Source: Caldimonas caldifontis
Lineage (GTDB): Bacteria; Pseudomonadota; Gammaproteobacteria; Burkholderiales; Burkholderiaceae_C
Assembly: GCF_002930615.1 (NCBI RefSeq)
Contig: NZ_PSNX01000002.1
Coordinates: 280,069 to 344,068 of the forward strand
Reading direction: 5' to 3'
DNA: 64,000 nucleotides
In this document: positions 28,078 through 35,120 of the stretch, piece by piece
How positions within the stretch are numbered: the stretch's first letter is position 1
Layout: each line of letters starts with the position of its first letter
Made by a program: the position numbers and the translations under genes
The notes under the pieces: model-generated
Databases searched by the model: none
What the model saw: the letters and a program-made list of their open reading frames with translations, nothing else
What the model was told of the DNA's origin: nothing

Positions 28078-29237
28078 TCAGCCTCGGCAGTCCCGGCGCT
28101 CGTCTTGCCGTGATGGGGGTCCAGTTCTTCGGGCACCTGCAGCGCCGGCAGCTCGCCCGGCATGGGCCCCTGGCCCGCCATGGCCGCGCGCAGTTGGTAC
28201 ACATAGGCCAGCACCTGCGCCACGGCGGCGTACAGGGCAGCAGGGATCTCGCGGTCGAGTTCGGCGTGGGCGTACAGGGCACGGGCCAGCATGGGGGCCT
28301 GCAGCACCGGCACCTGGGCATCCTTGGCCACGTCGCGGATGCGCAGGGCGAGCAGGTCGGCCCCCTTGGCCACCACGCGCGGCGCACCCATCAGTGCGTC
28401 GTCGTACTTGAGCGCCACGGCATAGTGGGTCGGGTTCATCACCACCAGATCGGCCTTGGGGACCGCAGCGATCATGCGGCGCTTCACCGCCTCGCGCATC
28501 ACCGCCTTGACCTTGGCCTTGACCTCCTGGTTGCCCTCCAGCTCCTTGTGCTCGTCCTTCACCTCGCGATGGCTCATCTTGAGGCGGTTCTTGAGCAGAT
28601 GACGCTGCAAGGGCACGTCGATCGCTGCGAAAGCGCCCAGCGCGAGCAGCAGCAGGGCCACGCCCCAAACGATGAGTTCCGTGGCGCGCCCGACTGCAGC
28701 CGGCAACGCCACCCCCAGCACCGCCGGAAAGGCGTCAAGCTGGCGATAGAGATAGAGCGCGCCAATGGCGCCCAGGATGATGGCCAGCACACTGGCCTTG
28801 AGCGCCTGGATGAGATTGTCCTTGGAGAACAACTGGCCCAGGCCCTTGATCGGGTTCATCTTCGAGAACTTGGGGGCCATGGCCTTCATGGTCCAGTTCC
28901 ATCCGCCCGAGAGCACTGCCCCCAGCGTGGCCACACCCGCCACCACGATGCCCAGGGGCACCGTCACGGCCAGGAACTTCGCCACGGCGCCTGTCAGACG
29001 TTCCCCCATGCGGGCCGTCTGCTGCAGGTCGGTCGCGCCAAAGCGGAGCTCGCTGGCCATCAGATCGAGCATCCAGCCCGTCATCCAGGGGCTGGCCACC
29101 ATCACCACGGCAATGCCGCCGGCCACGATGAGGAAATGCCCCAGGTCACGCGAGCGCGCGACCTGGCCGTCCTCGCGCGCCTTGCGGATCTTCCGCTCGG
29201 TGGCTGGCAGGTTGCGGTCTTGGGCGTCGTTCGACAT
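28074..29237 (-). CDS. flhB: FlhB, export switch protein
   Basis: 387 residues. It opens with the basic, charged segment ATERKIRKAREDGQVARSRD, then four membrane segments, then the cytoplasmic domain with NPTHYAVALKYD; the autocleavage motif NPTH lies at about 266-269. Cleavage there switches export from rod/hook to filament substrates. It is the first gene of the flhB-flhA-flhF-flhG-fliA transcript. The C-terminal tail after the cleaved domain is extended and acidic, ending near residue 387. Confidence 0.97.
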   Translation of the reverse strand: MSNDAQDRNLPATERKIRKAREDGQVARSRDLGHFLIVAGGIAVVMVASPWMTGWMLDLMASELRFGATDLQQTARMGERLTGAVAKFLAVTVPLGIVVAGVATLGAVLSGGWNWTMKAMAPKFSKMNPIKGLGQLFSKDNLIQALKASVLAIILGAIGALYLYRQLDAFPAVLGVALPAAVGRATELIVWGVALLLLALGAFAAIDVPLQRHLLKNRLKMSHREVKDEHKELEGNQEVKAKVKAVMREAVKRRMIAAVPKADLVVMNPTHYAVALKYDDALMGAPRVVAKGADLLALRIRDVAKDAQVPVLQAPMLARALYAHAELDREIPAALYAAVAQVLAYVYQLRAAMAGQGPMPGELPALQVPEELDPHHGKTSAGTAEAE

Positions 29238-29292
29238 GGCGATGGGCAGATTGCGTCATCGCCATTGTGGAAAGGCCGGCTGCAAACTTGAG

Positions 29293-29305
29293 CCGGAATA
29301 GCGGG
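29293..29305. promoter_or_regulatory. Candidate FlhDC-type half-site upstream of flhB
   Basis: CCGGAATAGCGGG lies 56-68 bases upstream of the flhB ATG. Its GGAATAGCG core matches the site between flgB and flgA. A partly overlapping GCGGG/CCCGC inverted pair (to about 29316) may add structure or help end the ycgR-side transcription. Inference from recurrence only. Confidence 0.4.
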
Positions 29306-29336
29306 GGAAATCCCGCCAGTTCGCGCAGGGGGCGGC

Positions 29337-30107
29337 TCAGGAGCCGTCCAGGGCCATCAGGCGGCGCTGCTTCTGGGTCTGGTCGATGAAACGCTGCAGC
29401 GCGCGCAGCGACTCACCGCTCATGCCTTCCAACTCGCAGCCCATGCGCACGCCCTTGGCCGTGTCGTTGACCCCCGTGATATGGGCCACGCGCAGGCTGG
29501 CATTGAAGCGGGTGTCGTCGTCCAGTTCGATCAGGGTCTGGGTGATCAGGGTGCCCGGCTCGATCAGGGGCGTGTTGTCGGGGACAAAAACGGCGATGCC
29601 GCCCAGGCTCACGTCGATGACGCGCAGGTCCAGCCACACGTCTTCCATGGCCGGGTGCCGCAGGCGCAGCGAGGGACCCGACTTGACCAGGGGCCGCACC
29701 CGGTAACTGGAGCGGCGCTGGAAGCGGAACAGCTCCTTGGGCAGACGGCCGTTGAGCGCGCTCTGGCCCTGGCCGGCGTGCACGTGCACCAGGCCGTCCA
29801 GATCGAACTGTATCTTGACGCTGTCCAGGTAGCCCACGCCCACGACTTCGTCCGAATCCAGCACACGTTCGAGCTGGGGCTCATGGGCATCGACGGTAAA
29901 ACGCACCACCCCCTTGGCCTTGTTGACCTCGAAGATGGTGGTCACGAAGCTCGCCCCGCGGGGTGTGGCGATGGTGATGAGCGAGTGGTGCTCCTGCATC
30001 TGGCGCAGCAGCGACAGGATCTCGAAGGGTTCGGTGATGCGAAAGTCGTCCAGTGCCGAGCGGGCCTCGGGCTCGTCGGGCGACAGGGGCATGGGCATCG
30101 TTTCCAT
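29337..30107 (-). CDS. ycgR: YcgR, PilZ-domain c-di-GMP flagellar brake
   Basis: 256 residues from the ATG at 30107, preceded by a strong AGGGAGG; the frame is open upstream without homology. Residues about 25-120 are the YcgR N-terminal domain. The C-terminal PilZ domain carries both c-di-GMP contacts: the RxxxR motif in RSSYR (132-136) and DVSLGG (165-170). On binding c-di-GMP, YcgR interacts with the motor and slows or biases it. It is distal in the fliS-fliT-ycgR group and shows that c-di-GMP is an input here. Confidence 0.92.
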   Translation of the reverse strand: METMPMPLSPDEPEARSALDDFRITEPFEILSLLRQMQEHHSLITIATPRGASFVTTIFEVNKAKGVVRFTVDAHEPQLERVLDSDEVVGVGYLDSVKIQFDLDGLVHVHAGQGQSALNGRLPKELFRFQRRSSYRVRPLVKSGPSLRLRHPAMEDVWLDLRVIDVSLGGIAVFVPDNTPLIEPGTLITQTLIELDDDTRFNASLRVAHITGVNDTAKGVRMGCELEGMSGESLRALQRFIDQTQKQRRLMALDGS

Positions 30108-30158
30108 GGCAGCCTCCCTGGCAGTGCGGCGCGTATGGAGCCCTTCGGCCCCGTGCAC

Positions 30159-30509
30159 TCAGTGCAGTGTACGCGGGGAACCGGCCAGCAGGCGGTCCAG
30201 ATCGTCCAGCCAGGGTTCGGCCAGGTTGCGGATCTGTGCATCATTGCGCAGGATGCGCGTCATCACCCGGCTCTTGGCCTTGGCCTGCTCCTCGTCGAGC
30301 TGGCGGTCGGCCGCCGCCTGCTTCAGGCGCGAGATCAGCACCGCGCAGGCTCCTTCCAGGCGCACCACGCGATCCCAATCGCCGGCTCGGGCAGCTTCGA
30401 GCATTTCCTCGCTGGCGCGCTCGATGGCCTCGTAGCAGTCCAGCAGCGCGTTGTCGTCCATGGCGGGCTCCCGTGCGGCGCTCGAATCGGTGCGTGCGGT
30501 GTTCAGCAT
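30159..30509 (-). CDS. fliT: FliT, export chaperone for FliD
   Basis: 116 residues from the ATG at 30509, which has AGGA about nine bases upstream. A GTG at 30530 would add seven residues and an ATG at 30461 would remove sixteen. The protein is small and helical (ALLDCYEAIERASEEMLEAA, then VVRLEGACAVLISRLKQ), as in FliT. The family binds FliD and, in enterobacteria, FlhDC; sequence conservation is weak, so position directly after fliS and near fliD carries much of the call. Confidence 0.78.
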   Translation of the reverse strand: MLNTARTDSSAAREPAMDDNALLDCYEAIERASEEMLEAARAGDWDRVVRLEGACAVLISRLKQAAADRQLDEEQAKAKSRVMTRILRNDAQIRNLAEPWLDDLDRLLAGSPRTLH

Positions 30510-30535
30510 GTCGTCGTGTTCCTCGGTCACGTCGC

Positions 30536-30943
30536 TCAGGGGCGCGCGGCGGGCTTCATGGCCACCCAGGCTTCACGGATGGGTGTGAGCAGCTTCACGC
30601 ATTCCTGCAGCGCGGCATCGTCGTTGCGCAGGTTGGCGTGCGTCAGGCGGGCCGTGATGTACAGGTAGACGTTGTTGAGGTTCTCCGCCACCTCGCCACC
30701 TTGCTGGTGGTTCAGGGCCGCGCGCAGCCCCTCCTCGATGATGCGCACCGCCTGGCCGATGGCCTTGCCCTTGGCCTCGATGTCGCCGCGGGCCAGGGCT
30801 CCACGGGCGCGCGCCATGGCATCGATCGCGCCGTCATACAGCATCTCCACCAGCTTGTGCGGGTCGGCCCCGGAAACGCCGGTTTCGACCTGGACATGCC
30901 CATAGGCAGTGGCTTGGCTTCGGAAGGGTGCAAACATGGTCAT
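30536..30943 (-). CDS. fliS: FliS, flagellin export chaperone
   Basis: 135 residues (133 if the second ATG at 30937 is used). Signature segments ADPHKLVEMLYDGAIDAMAR and NLNNVYLYITARLTHANL are characteristic of FliS, a four-helix protein that binds the flagellin C-terminus and keeps it unfolded for export. A sigma-28 promoter lies 30 bases upstream. It precedes fliT and ycgR on the same strand. Confidence 0.95.
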   Translation of the reverse strand: MTMFAPFRSQATAYGHVQVETGVSGADPHKLVEMLYDGAIDAMARARGALARGDIEAKGKAIGQAVRIIEEGLRAALNHQQGGEVAENLNNVYLYITARLTHANLRNDDAALQECVKLLTPIREAWVAMKPAARP

Positions 30944-30972
30944 TGCTCGCGTTGATGAATGGGTCTGCCTGG

Positions 30973-31000
30973 ATATCGGCTGCCGCAGTCCGTCACTTGA
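30973..31000 (-). promoter_or_regulatory. Sigma-28 promoter for fliS-fliT-ycgR
   Basis: Read on the minus strand: TCAA (31000-30997), a 16-base spacer, then GCCGATAT (30980-30973). The -10 element differs from consensus in the last base only. It lies 30 bases before the fliS start. Confidence 0.65.
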
Positions 31001-31046
31001 GACACAAATGGACGGGAATCCCCGCCAGCCTTCCCCTCAAACGCAG

Positions 31047-31067
31047 GGGGCCCGCATGGCGGGCCCC
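31047..31067 (-). terminator. Terminator-like hairpin after fliD
   Basis: Nine-base stem GGGGCCCGC/GCGGGCCCC with loop ATG, 26-46 bases beyond the fliD stop. The following T-run on the minus strand is short (CGTTTGAG), so it may be partial. It separates fliD from the fliS promoter. Confidence 0.6.
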
Positions 31068-31092
31068 TGGATGCCTGGCGCGGGACGAGACA

Positions 31093-32481
31093 CTACTTGG
31101 ACTTGTTCCAGTTGCTGATGGCCGTCATCTGCTGGTTCACATAGTTGCTCAGGCTGTTGAGCTGCCCCATGCTGGCATCCAGGGCCGTGTACTGTCGCAA
31201 GAGGCGTTGTTCGACCAGTGCAATGCGGTCTTCGTAGCGTTCCTGCTGCTGCTCATTGCGACGGATCGTTGCCCTCAGTCCTTCGCTGCGCGCCGTGAGG
31301 AGGCCATCGGCACCCACAACGGCATTCGTCAGCAGGCGGAAACGTTCAGCGAATCCGTTGTTGCCGGGGTTGTCATCGTCAGAGTTGGAGAAGGCCCGAG
31401 CCAGCTCGGTGCGCTGCGTCAGCGCGTCGTTGAAGCGGGTTTCGTTCAGCTTCAGGGTGCCGTCACGCTGGAGTTCGACGCCCACGCTCGACAGAGAAGT
31501 GAACACCGATGAGGCGCCTGATGTCTGGGACACGAGGGAGCGCAGCTGGCCGATCAGGCCGATCGCAGTGCGGTCTCCCTGAAGGCTTCCGGCCTTCTTG
31601 GTCGCCTCGTCGTAGGCCGTCTCTTTCGCCAGGTACTTGCTGATGTCATTGTAGGCATTGACGAAGTCCTGCACGGCCTTCTTCATCGCCTCGTTGTCGG
31701 CCGACACCTGCACGTTGACGGCAGACGTGGTGGTCCTTGACAGCGTGAGGGTCAAGCCCTCGACCACGTTGGTGAGGGTGTTGGATGTCGACTCGATGGC
31801 CAGGCCGTTGATGCTTGCCAGGGCATTTCGGGCGGTCTGGGTTTCGGTCACGCTGCCGCCAACGCCCTGCTCGAAGGCCAGGGCCTGCAGGCCGGCGTCG
31901 CCGACGACGTCGATGCGCGTCACTGCCGCGTCCAGGCCGGTGCTGGTCGCCGTGAACACCAGCCGGGCGCCCGAAGCGTCGTTCACGATCGAGGCGCTGA
32001 CGCCGGCATTGGATGCGTTGATGCGGTCACGGATGCCCGCCAGCGTCGTGTCGTCGGCACCGATGACGACCTCGGCAGTGCTGCCATCCCCGCGGGTGAA
32101 GGTCAGGGTACCCTGCCCCAGCACGGTTGCGCTGTCGGCATACGCCCCTGTGGCCAATGATTGAGAGCGCGCGAGCTGGCTGACTTCGATGCTGTAGGAG
32201 CCGGCCGCGGCGCCGGCCGAAGGGGTCACGCCCACGCTGGTGGCGTCGGACGAGGTGGCAGCGGTCTTGGCCCACAGGGTGGTGCCCGTGAGCTGGCTGG
32301 CCGCAGACTGCAGGTTGCCCACGTAGCTCTGCATCAAGCCGAAGGACGAGAGCTGCGTCGACAGCTTCGTGGCCTGCTGCTTCAGCAGATCGATGGGCCG
32401 CCGCTCGATCGCGACGAGTTGGGACACGATGCTGTCGACATCGAGCCCGCTGCCGATCCCCGCTGCCGAGATGGTCGCCAT
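31093..32481 (-). CDS. fliD: FliD, filament cap (hook-associated protein 2)
   Basis: 462 residues from the ATG at 32481, preceded by GAGGAG. The N-terminus ISAAGIGSGLDVDSIVSQLV is the FliD signature, and the C-terminus has EQRLLRQYTALDASMGQLNS and ends NQQMTAISNW. The middle is the variable surface domain. FliD forms the cap under which flagellin subunits fold. It has its own sigma-28 promoter (32548-32574) and lies 103 bases downstream of the first flagellin gene. Confidence 0.96.
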   Translation of the reverse strand: MATISAAGIGSGLDVDSIVSQLVAIERRPIDLLKQQATKLSTQLSSFGLMQSYVGNLQSAASQLTGTTLWAKTAATSSDATSVGVTPSAGAAAGSYSIEVSQLARSQSLATGAYADSATVLGQGTLTFTRGDGSTAEVVIGADDTTLAGIRDRINASNAGVSASIVNDASGARLVFTATSTGLDAAVTRIDVVGDAGLQALAFEQGVGGSVTETQTARNALASINGLAIESTSNTLTNVVEGLTLTLSRTTTSAVNVQVSADNEAMKKAVQDFVNAYNDISKYLAKETAYDEATKKAGSLQGDRTAIGLIGQLRSLVSQTSGASSVFTSLSSVGVELQRDGTLKLNETRFNDALTQRTELARAFSNSDDDNPGNNGFAERFRLLTNAVVGADGLLTARSEGLRATIRRNEQQQERYEDRIALVEQRLLRQYTALDASMGQLNSLSNYVNQQMTAISNWNKSK

Positions 32482-32547
32482 CAAAGATTCTCCTCAAGGG
32501 CCATCAGATCGCAAGACGTTCCCTGCGGACCATGGCTCCTGACCGGG

Positions 32548-32574
32548 TTATCGGCCACCCGGGAGCGGCCTTGA
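32548..32574 (-). promoter_or_regulatory. Sigma-28 promoter for fliD
   Basis: Minus strand: TCAA (32574-32571), a 15-base spacer, then a perfect GCCGATAA (32555-32548). It lies within the gap between the flagellin stop and the fliD start, 67 bases before the ATG. Confidence 0.75.
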
Positions 32575-32584
32575 GCGGAATTTC

Positions 32585-33523
32585 TTAACGCTGGAGCAGC
32601 GACAGCACCTGCTGAGGCAACTGGTTGGCCTGGGCCACCATGGCCGTGCCGGCCTGCTGCAGGATCTGAGCACGTGAAAGTTCGGCCGTTTCCGCCGCAA
32701 AGTCAGCGTCCATGATCCGCCCGCGGGCCGCCGACTGGTTCTCGGCCGCCGTCTGCAGATTCGAGATCACGCCCTCGAAGCGGTTCTGCGCTGCGCCGAA
32801 GGTGGCCCGCTGGTCGTTGACGACGTTCAGCGCCAGATCGATGACATTGATGGCCTCGTCGATCTCGGCACCCGGATCCGCCGGCAGGGTGGTCCAGCCG
32901 CCGATGGCGATGCCGGTTCCGGCGTCGGTGGCAGCGGTCGTGAACGCCGTCGTGAGAATGTCTTCGGATGCCGTTGCACTGGTGATGGTGCTGCCTTCGG
33001 CCGCGACACCGGCCAGGTTGACCGAGGTCACGTCGATGCGGTCGTTGGCCGAAGTGTTGGCGCCCACCTGGAAGGTGAGCGTGGCCTCGAAAGTGGCGTC
33101 GCCGCTGTTGAAGAGCGCCTTGCCGTTGAAGCGCGAGGACATCACGGTGCGCTCGATTTCATCCTGCAGCTGGGCAAACTCCTTCTGCAGGTTGGCCCGG
33201 TCGCCGATGCTGTTGGTGGCATTGCGCGACTGCACCGCCAGTTCACGCATGCGCTGCAGCATGTCGCCCATCTTGCCCAGGGCGCCTTCCGCGGTCTGGG
33301 CCAGCGAGATGCCGTCGTTGGCATTGCGCACAGCGACGTTCATGCCCTTGATCTGGGTGTTCATGCGCTCGGCGATGGCCAGTCCGGCCGCATCGTCCTT
33401 GGCGCTGTTGACACGCAGGCCCGAGGACAGGCGCTGCATGGCCGTGGCCAGCGAGGATTGGGAAGCATTGAGGTTCCGCTGCGCATTCAGCGAAACAACG
33501 TTCGTGTTGATGGTCTGAGGCAT
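32585..33523 (-). CDS. fliC: Flagellin, copy 1
   Basis: 312 residues. The N-terminal D0/D1 part begins MPQTINTNVVSLNAQRNLNA and has QRLSSGLRVNSAKDDAAGLA. The C-terminal D1/D0 part has RGRIMDADFAAETAELSRAQ and ends QANQLPQQVLSLLQR. The central domain is short, so the filament has a small outer domain. GGAG precedes the ATG. It is about 70% identical by eye to the flagellin encoded immediately upstream, with differences concentrated in the middle. Unlike copy 2, it lacks a clean sigma-28 promoter in the 194-base gap upstream. Confidence 0.96.
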   Translation of the reverse strand: MPQTINTNVVSLNAQRNLNASQSSLATAMQRLSSGLRVNSAKDDAAGLAIAERMNTQIKGMNVAVRNANDGISLAQTAEGALGKMGDMLQRMRELAVQSRNATNSIGDRANLQKEFAQLQDEIERTVMSSRFNGKALFNSGDATFEATLTFQVGANTSANDRIDVTSVNLAGVAAEGSTITSATASEDILTTAFTTAATDAGTGIAIGGWTTLPADPGAEIDEAINVIDLALNVVNDQRATFGAAQNRFEGVISNLQTAAENQSAARGRIMDADFAAETAELSRAQILQQAGTAMVAQANQLPQQVLSLLQR

Positions 33524-33632
33524 GGCAGCTCTCCTTCAAGAATCAAGACTGACTCCGGCTTTGAGCGCCGGCTCTACCCATTCGGTCAGACTGATTGTGG
33601 GAGAGCGACCTGGCGGGGAAGAGCGCGATAAA

Positions 33633-33649
33633 GGGGGGATTTGCCCCCC
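33633..33649 (-). terminator. Second hairpin between the two flagellin genes
   Basis: GGGGGG (33633-33638) pairs with CCCCCC (33644-33649) around ATTTG; on the minus strand it is followed by TTTAT. It lies 19 bases beyond the stronger hairpin at 33668-33692, so the two may act in tandem to end transcription of flagellin copy 2, or may structure the leader of copy 1. Confidence 0.5.
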
Positions 33650-33667
33650 AGATTTCGACCGGCCACG

Positions 33668-33692
33668 AAAAAGCCCGGCCGGGGCCGGGCTT
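33668..33692 (-). terminator. Rho-independent terminator after flagellin copy 2
   Basis: Ten-base stem AAGCCCGGCC (33671-33680) and GGCCGGGCTT (33683-33692), followed on the minus strand by TTTTT. It lies 26 bases beyond the stop of flagellin copy 2 and should largely isolate the two flagellin transcripts. Confidence 0.85.
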
Positions 33693-33717
33693 GGGGGGGC
33701 GCTTCGCGCTTGAGCGA

Positions 33718-34653
33718 TCAGCGCAGCAGCGACAGGACCTGCTGGGGCAGCTGGTTGGCCTGGGCAACCATGGTGGTGCCGGCCTGCTGCAGGATCTGGG
33801 CCCGCGACAGGTTGGCCGTCTCGGCCGCAAAGTCGGCATCCATGATGCGGCCACGCGATGCGGTCTGGTTCTCCACGCTCACCTGCAGGGTCTGGATCAC
33901 GGCTTCGAAGCGGTTCTGCACGGCACCGAAGGTGGCGCGCTGATCGTTCACTGCCGTCAGCGCAAAGTCGATGGCTTCGATGGCCTCATCGATCTCGGCG
34001 CCAACATCGGAGGGCGCCGTCGACCAGCCGCCGATGGCAATGCCGTTGCCCGCCGCAGTCGCGGCAGTCGTCGTCACGGTGGCCATCACAACGTCAGCGG
34101 TGGAGGCGCTGGTCAGCGTGCTGCCTTCGGCAGCGGCGCCAGCGAGGTTGACCGAGTCCACGTCGATTCGATCATTCGCAGAAGTGTTGGCACCCACCTG
34201 GAACGACAGGGTGGCTTCGTAGCCCGTGCCAGCCGAGTCGAACAGGGCCTTGCCGTTGAAGTTCGACGACTTGATCACGCGGTCGATTTCGTTCTGCAGT
34301 TCGGAGAACTCCTTCTGCAGATTGTCGCGGTCGCCTGCGCTGTTGGTCGCGTTGCGCGACTGCACGGCCAGTTCACGCATGCGCTGCAGCATGTCGCCCA
34401 TCTTGCCCAGGGCGCCTTCAGCGGTCTGCGCCAGCGAGATGCCGTCGTTGGCATTGCGGATGGCAACGTTCATGCCGCGAACCTGGGCGCCCATGCGCTC
34501 GGCGATGGCCAGACCGGCGGCATCATCCTTGGCGCTGTTGACGCGCAGGCCCGAGGACAGGCGCTGCATGGTGGTGGCCAGCGAGGACGCCGTGCCGGAG
34601 AGGTTGCGTTGCGCGTTCAGCGAAACGACGTTGGTGTTGACGGACATCGTCAT
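33718..34653 (-). CDS. fliC: Flagellin, copy 2
   Basis: 311 residues from the ATG at 34653, with AGGAG eight bases upstream; an ATG two codons further in and a longer open frame upstream are less likely. It begins MTMSVNTNVVSLNAQRNLSG and ends QANQLPQQVLSLLR. It is a close paralogue of the flagellin at 32585 and nearly the same length. A sigma-28 promoter with a perfect -10 lies about 220 bases upstream, and a strong terminator follows. It is probably the major filament subunit on regulatory grounds, which is an inference. Confidence 0.95.
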   Translation of the reverse strand: MTMSVNTNVVSLNAQRNLSGTASSLATTMQRLSSGLRVNSAKDDAAGLAIAERMGAQVRGMNVAIRNANDGISLAQTAEGALGKMGDMLQRMRELAVQSRNATNSAGDRDNLQKEFSELQNEIDRVIKSSNFNGKALFDSAGTGYEATLSFQVGANTSANDRIDVDSVNLAGAAAEGSTLTSASTADVVMATVTTTAATAAGNGIAIGGWSTAPSDVGAEIDEAIEAIDFALTAVNDQRATFGAVQNRFEAVIQTLQVSVENQTASRGRIMDADFAAETANLSRAQILQQAGTTMVAQANQLPQQVLSLLR

Positions 34654-35120
34654 GATGATTTCTCCTTCAAGATCAATGACTCCCGGCATGGACGCCGGCT
34701 TTGCCTCAGCGCCGGGGCCTTTCGGACCCGATGCCTTGCCAGCTTTCGCTGGCTGCGTCCGGCGGCAGTCACCTCGGATGCGATCGAAGGGCTTTCGTCC
34801 TTGTTCGAACCGTCGGCCGGCTGTTCCCCGGACCCCGGGTGACCGATCGCTCGGGCCCGTTGAGGGAGTTATCGGCATGTGTCGGGAACGACTTTAGGAC
34901 TTTGTCAACCGCGAGAAGAAGGAACTTCCTCACGCAATTCCTCGACACCACCCAAACTCCTAGCATCGGTATCGGCACCCCGTGTGCGAAATTGAGGCGT
35001 ACCGACTTCGAACGGCGGCCTGCCGACACAACTGGCAGACAAAGCCTTGCCTAATTCCGCCTTGCCGGCCGGGTCGAGGCCGCTACATTCGAACGATCCA
35101 TGTCCAGCAGGAGTTCACGG
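34654..35120. other. Intergenic region between flagellin copy 2 and the glycosyltransferase gene
   Basis: 467 bases separate the divergent genes. The minus-strand half holds the sigma-28 promoter at 34869-34896 and a leader of more than 200 bases, which is long for a flagellin gene. The plus-strand half (34900-35120) shows no convincing sigma-70, sigma-54 or sigma-28 promoter. A small open frame on the plus strand across the leader has no gene-like features. Confidence 0.6.
34869..34896 (-). promoter_or_regulatory. Sigma-28 promoter for flagellin copy 2
   Basis: Minus strand: TAAA (34896-34893), a 16-base spacer, then a perfect GCCGATAA (34876-34869). This is the best sigma-28 match in the window. 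A TTGACA-like hexamer overlaps just upstream (about 34903-34908). Confidence 0.75.

Noticed and set aside
34701..35054. Small plus-strand frame in the gap upstream of the glycosyltransferase gene
   Set aside because: It runs through the flagellin promoter and leader, has no ribosome-binding site and no recognisable features.
35025..35070. Possible sigma-54 promoter (TGGCAG...TTGCC) before the glycosyltransferase gene
   Set aside because: The spacing between GG and GC is 13 bases rather than the required 10.
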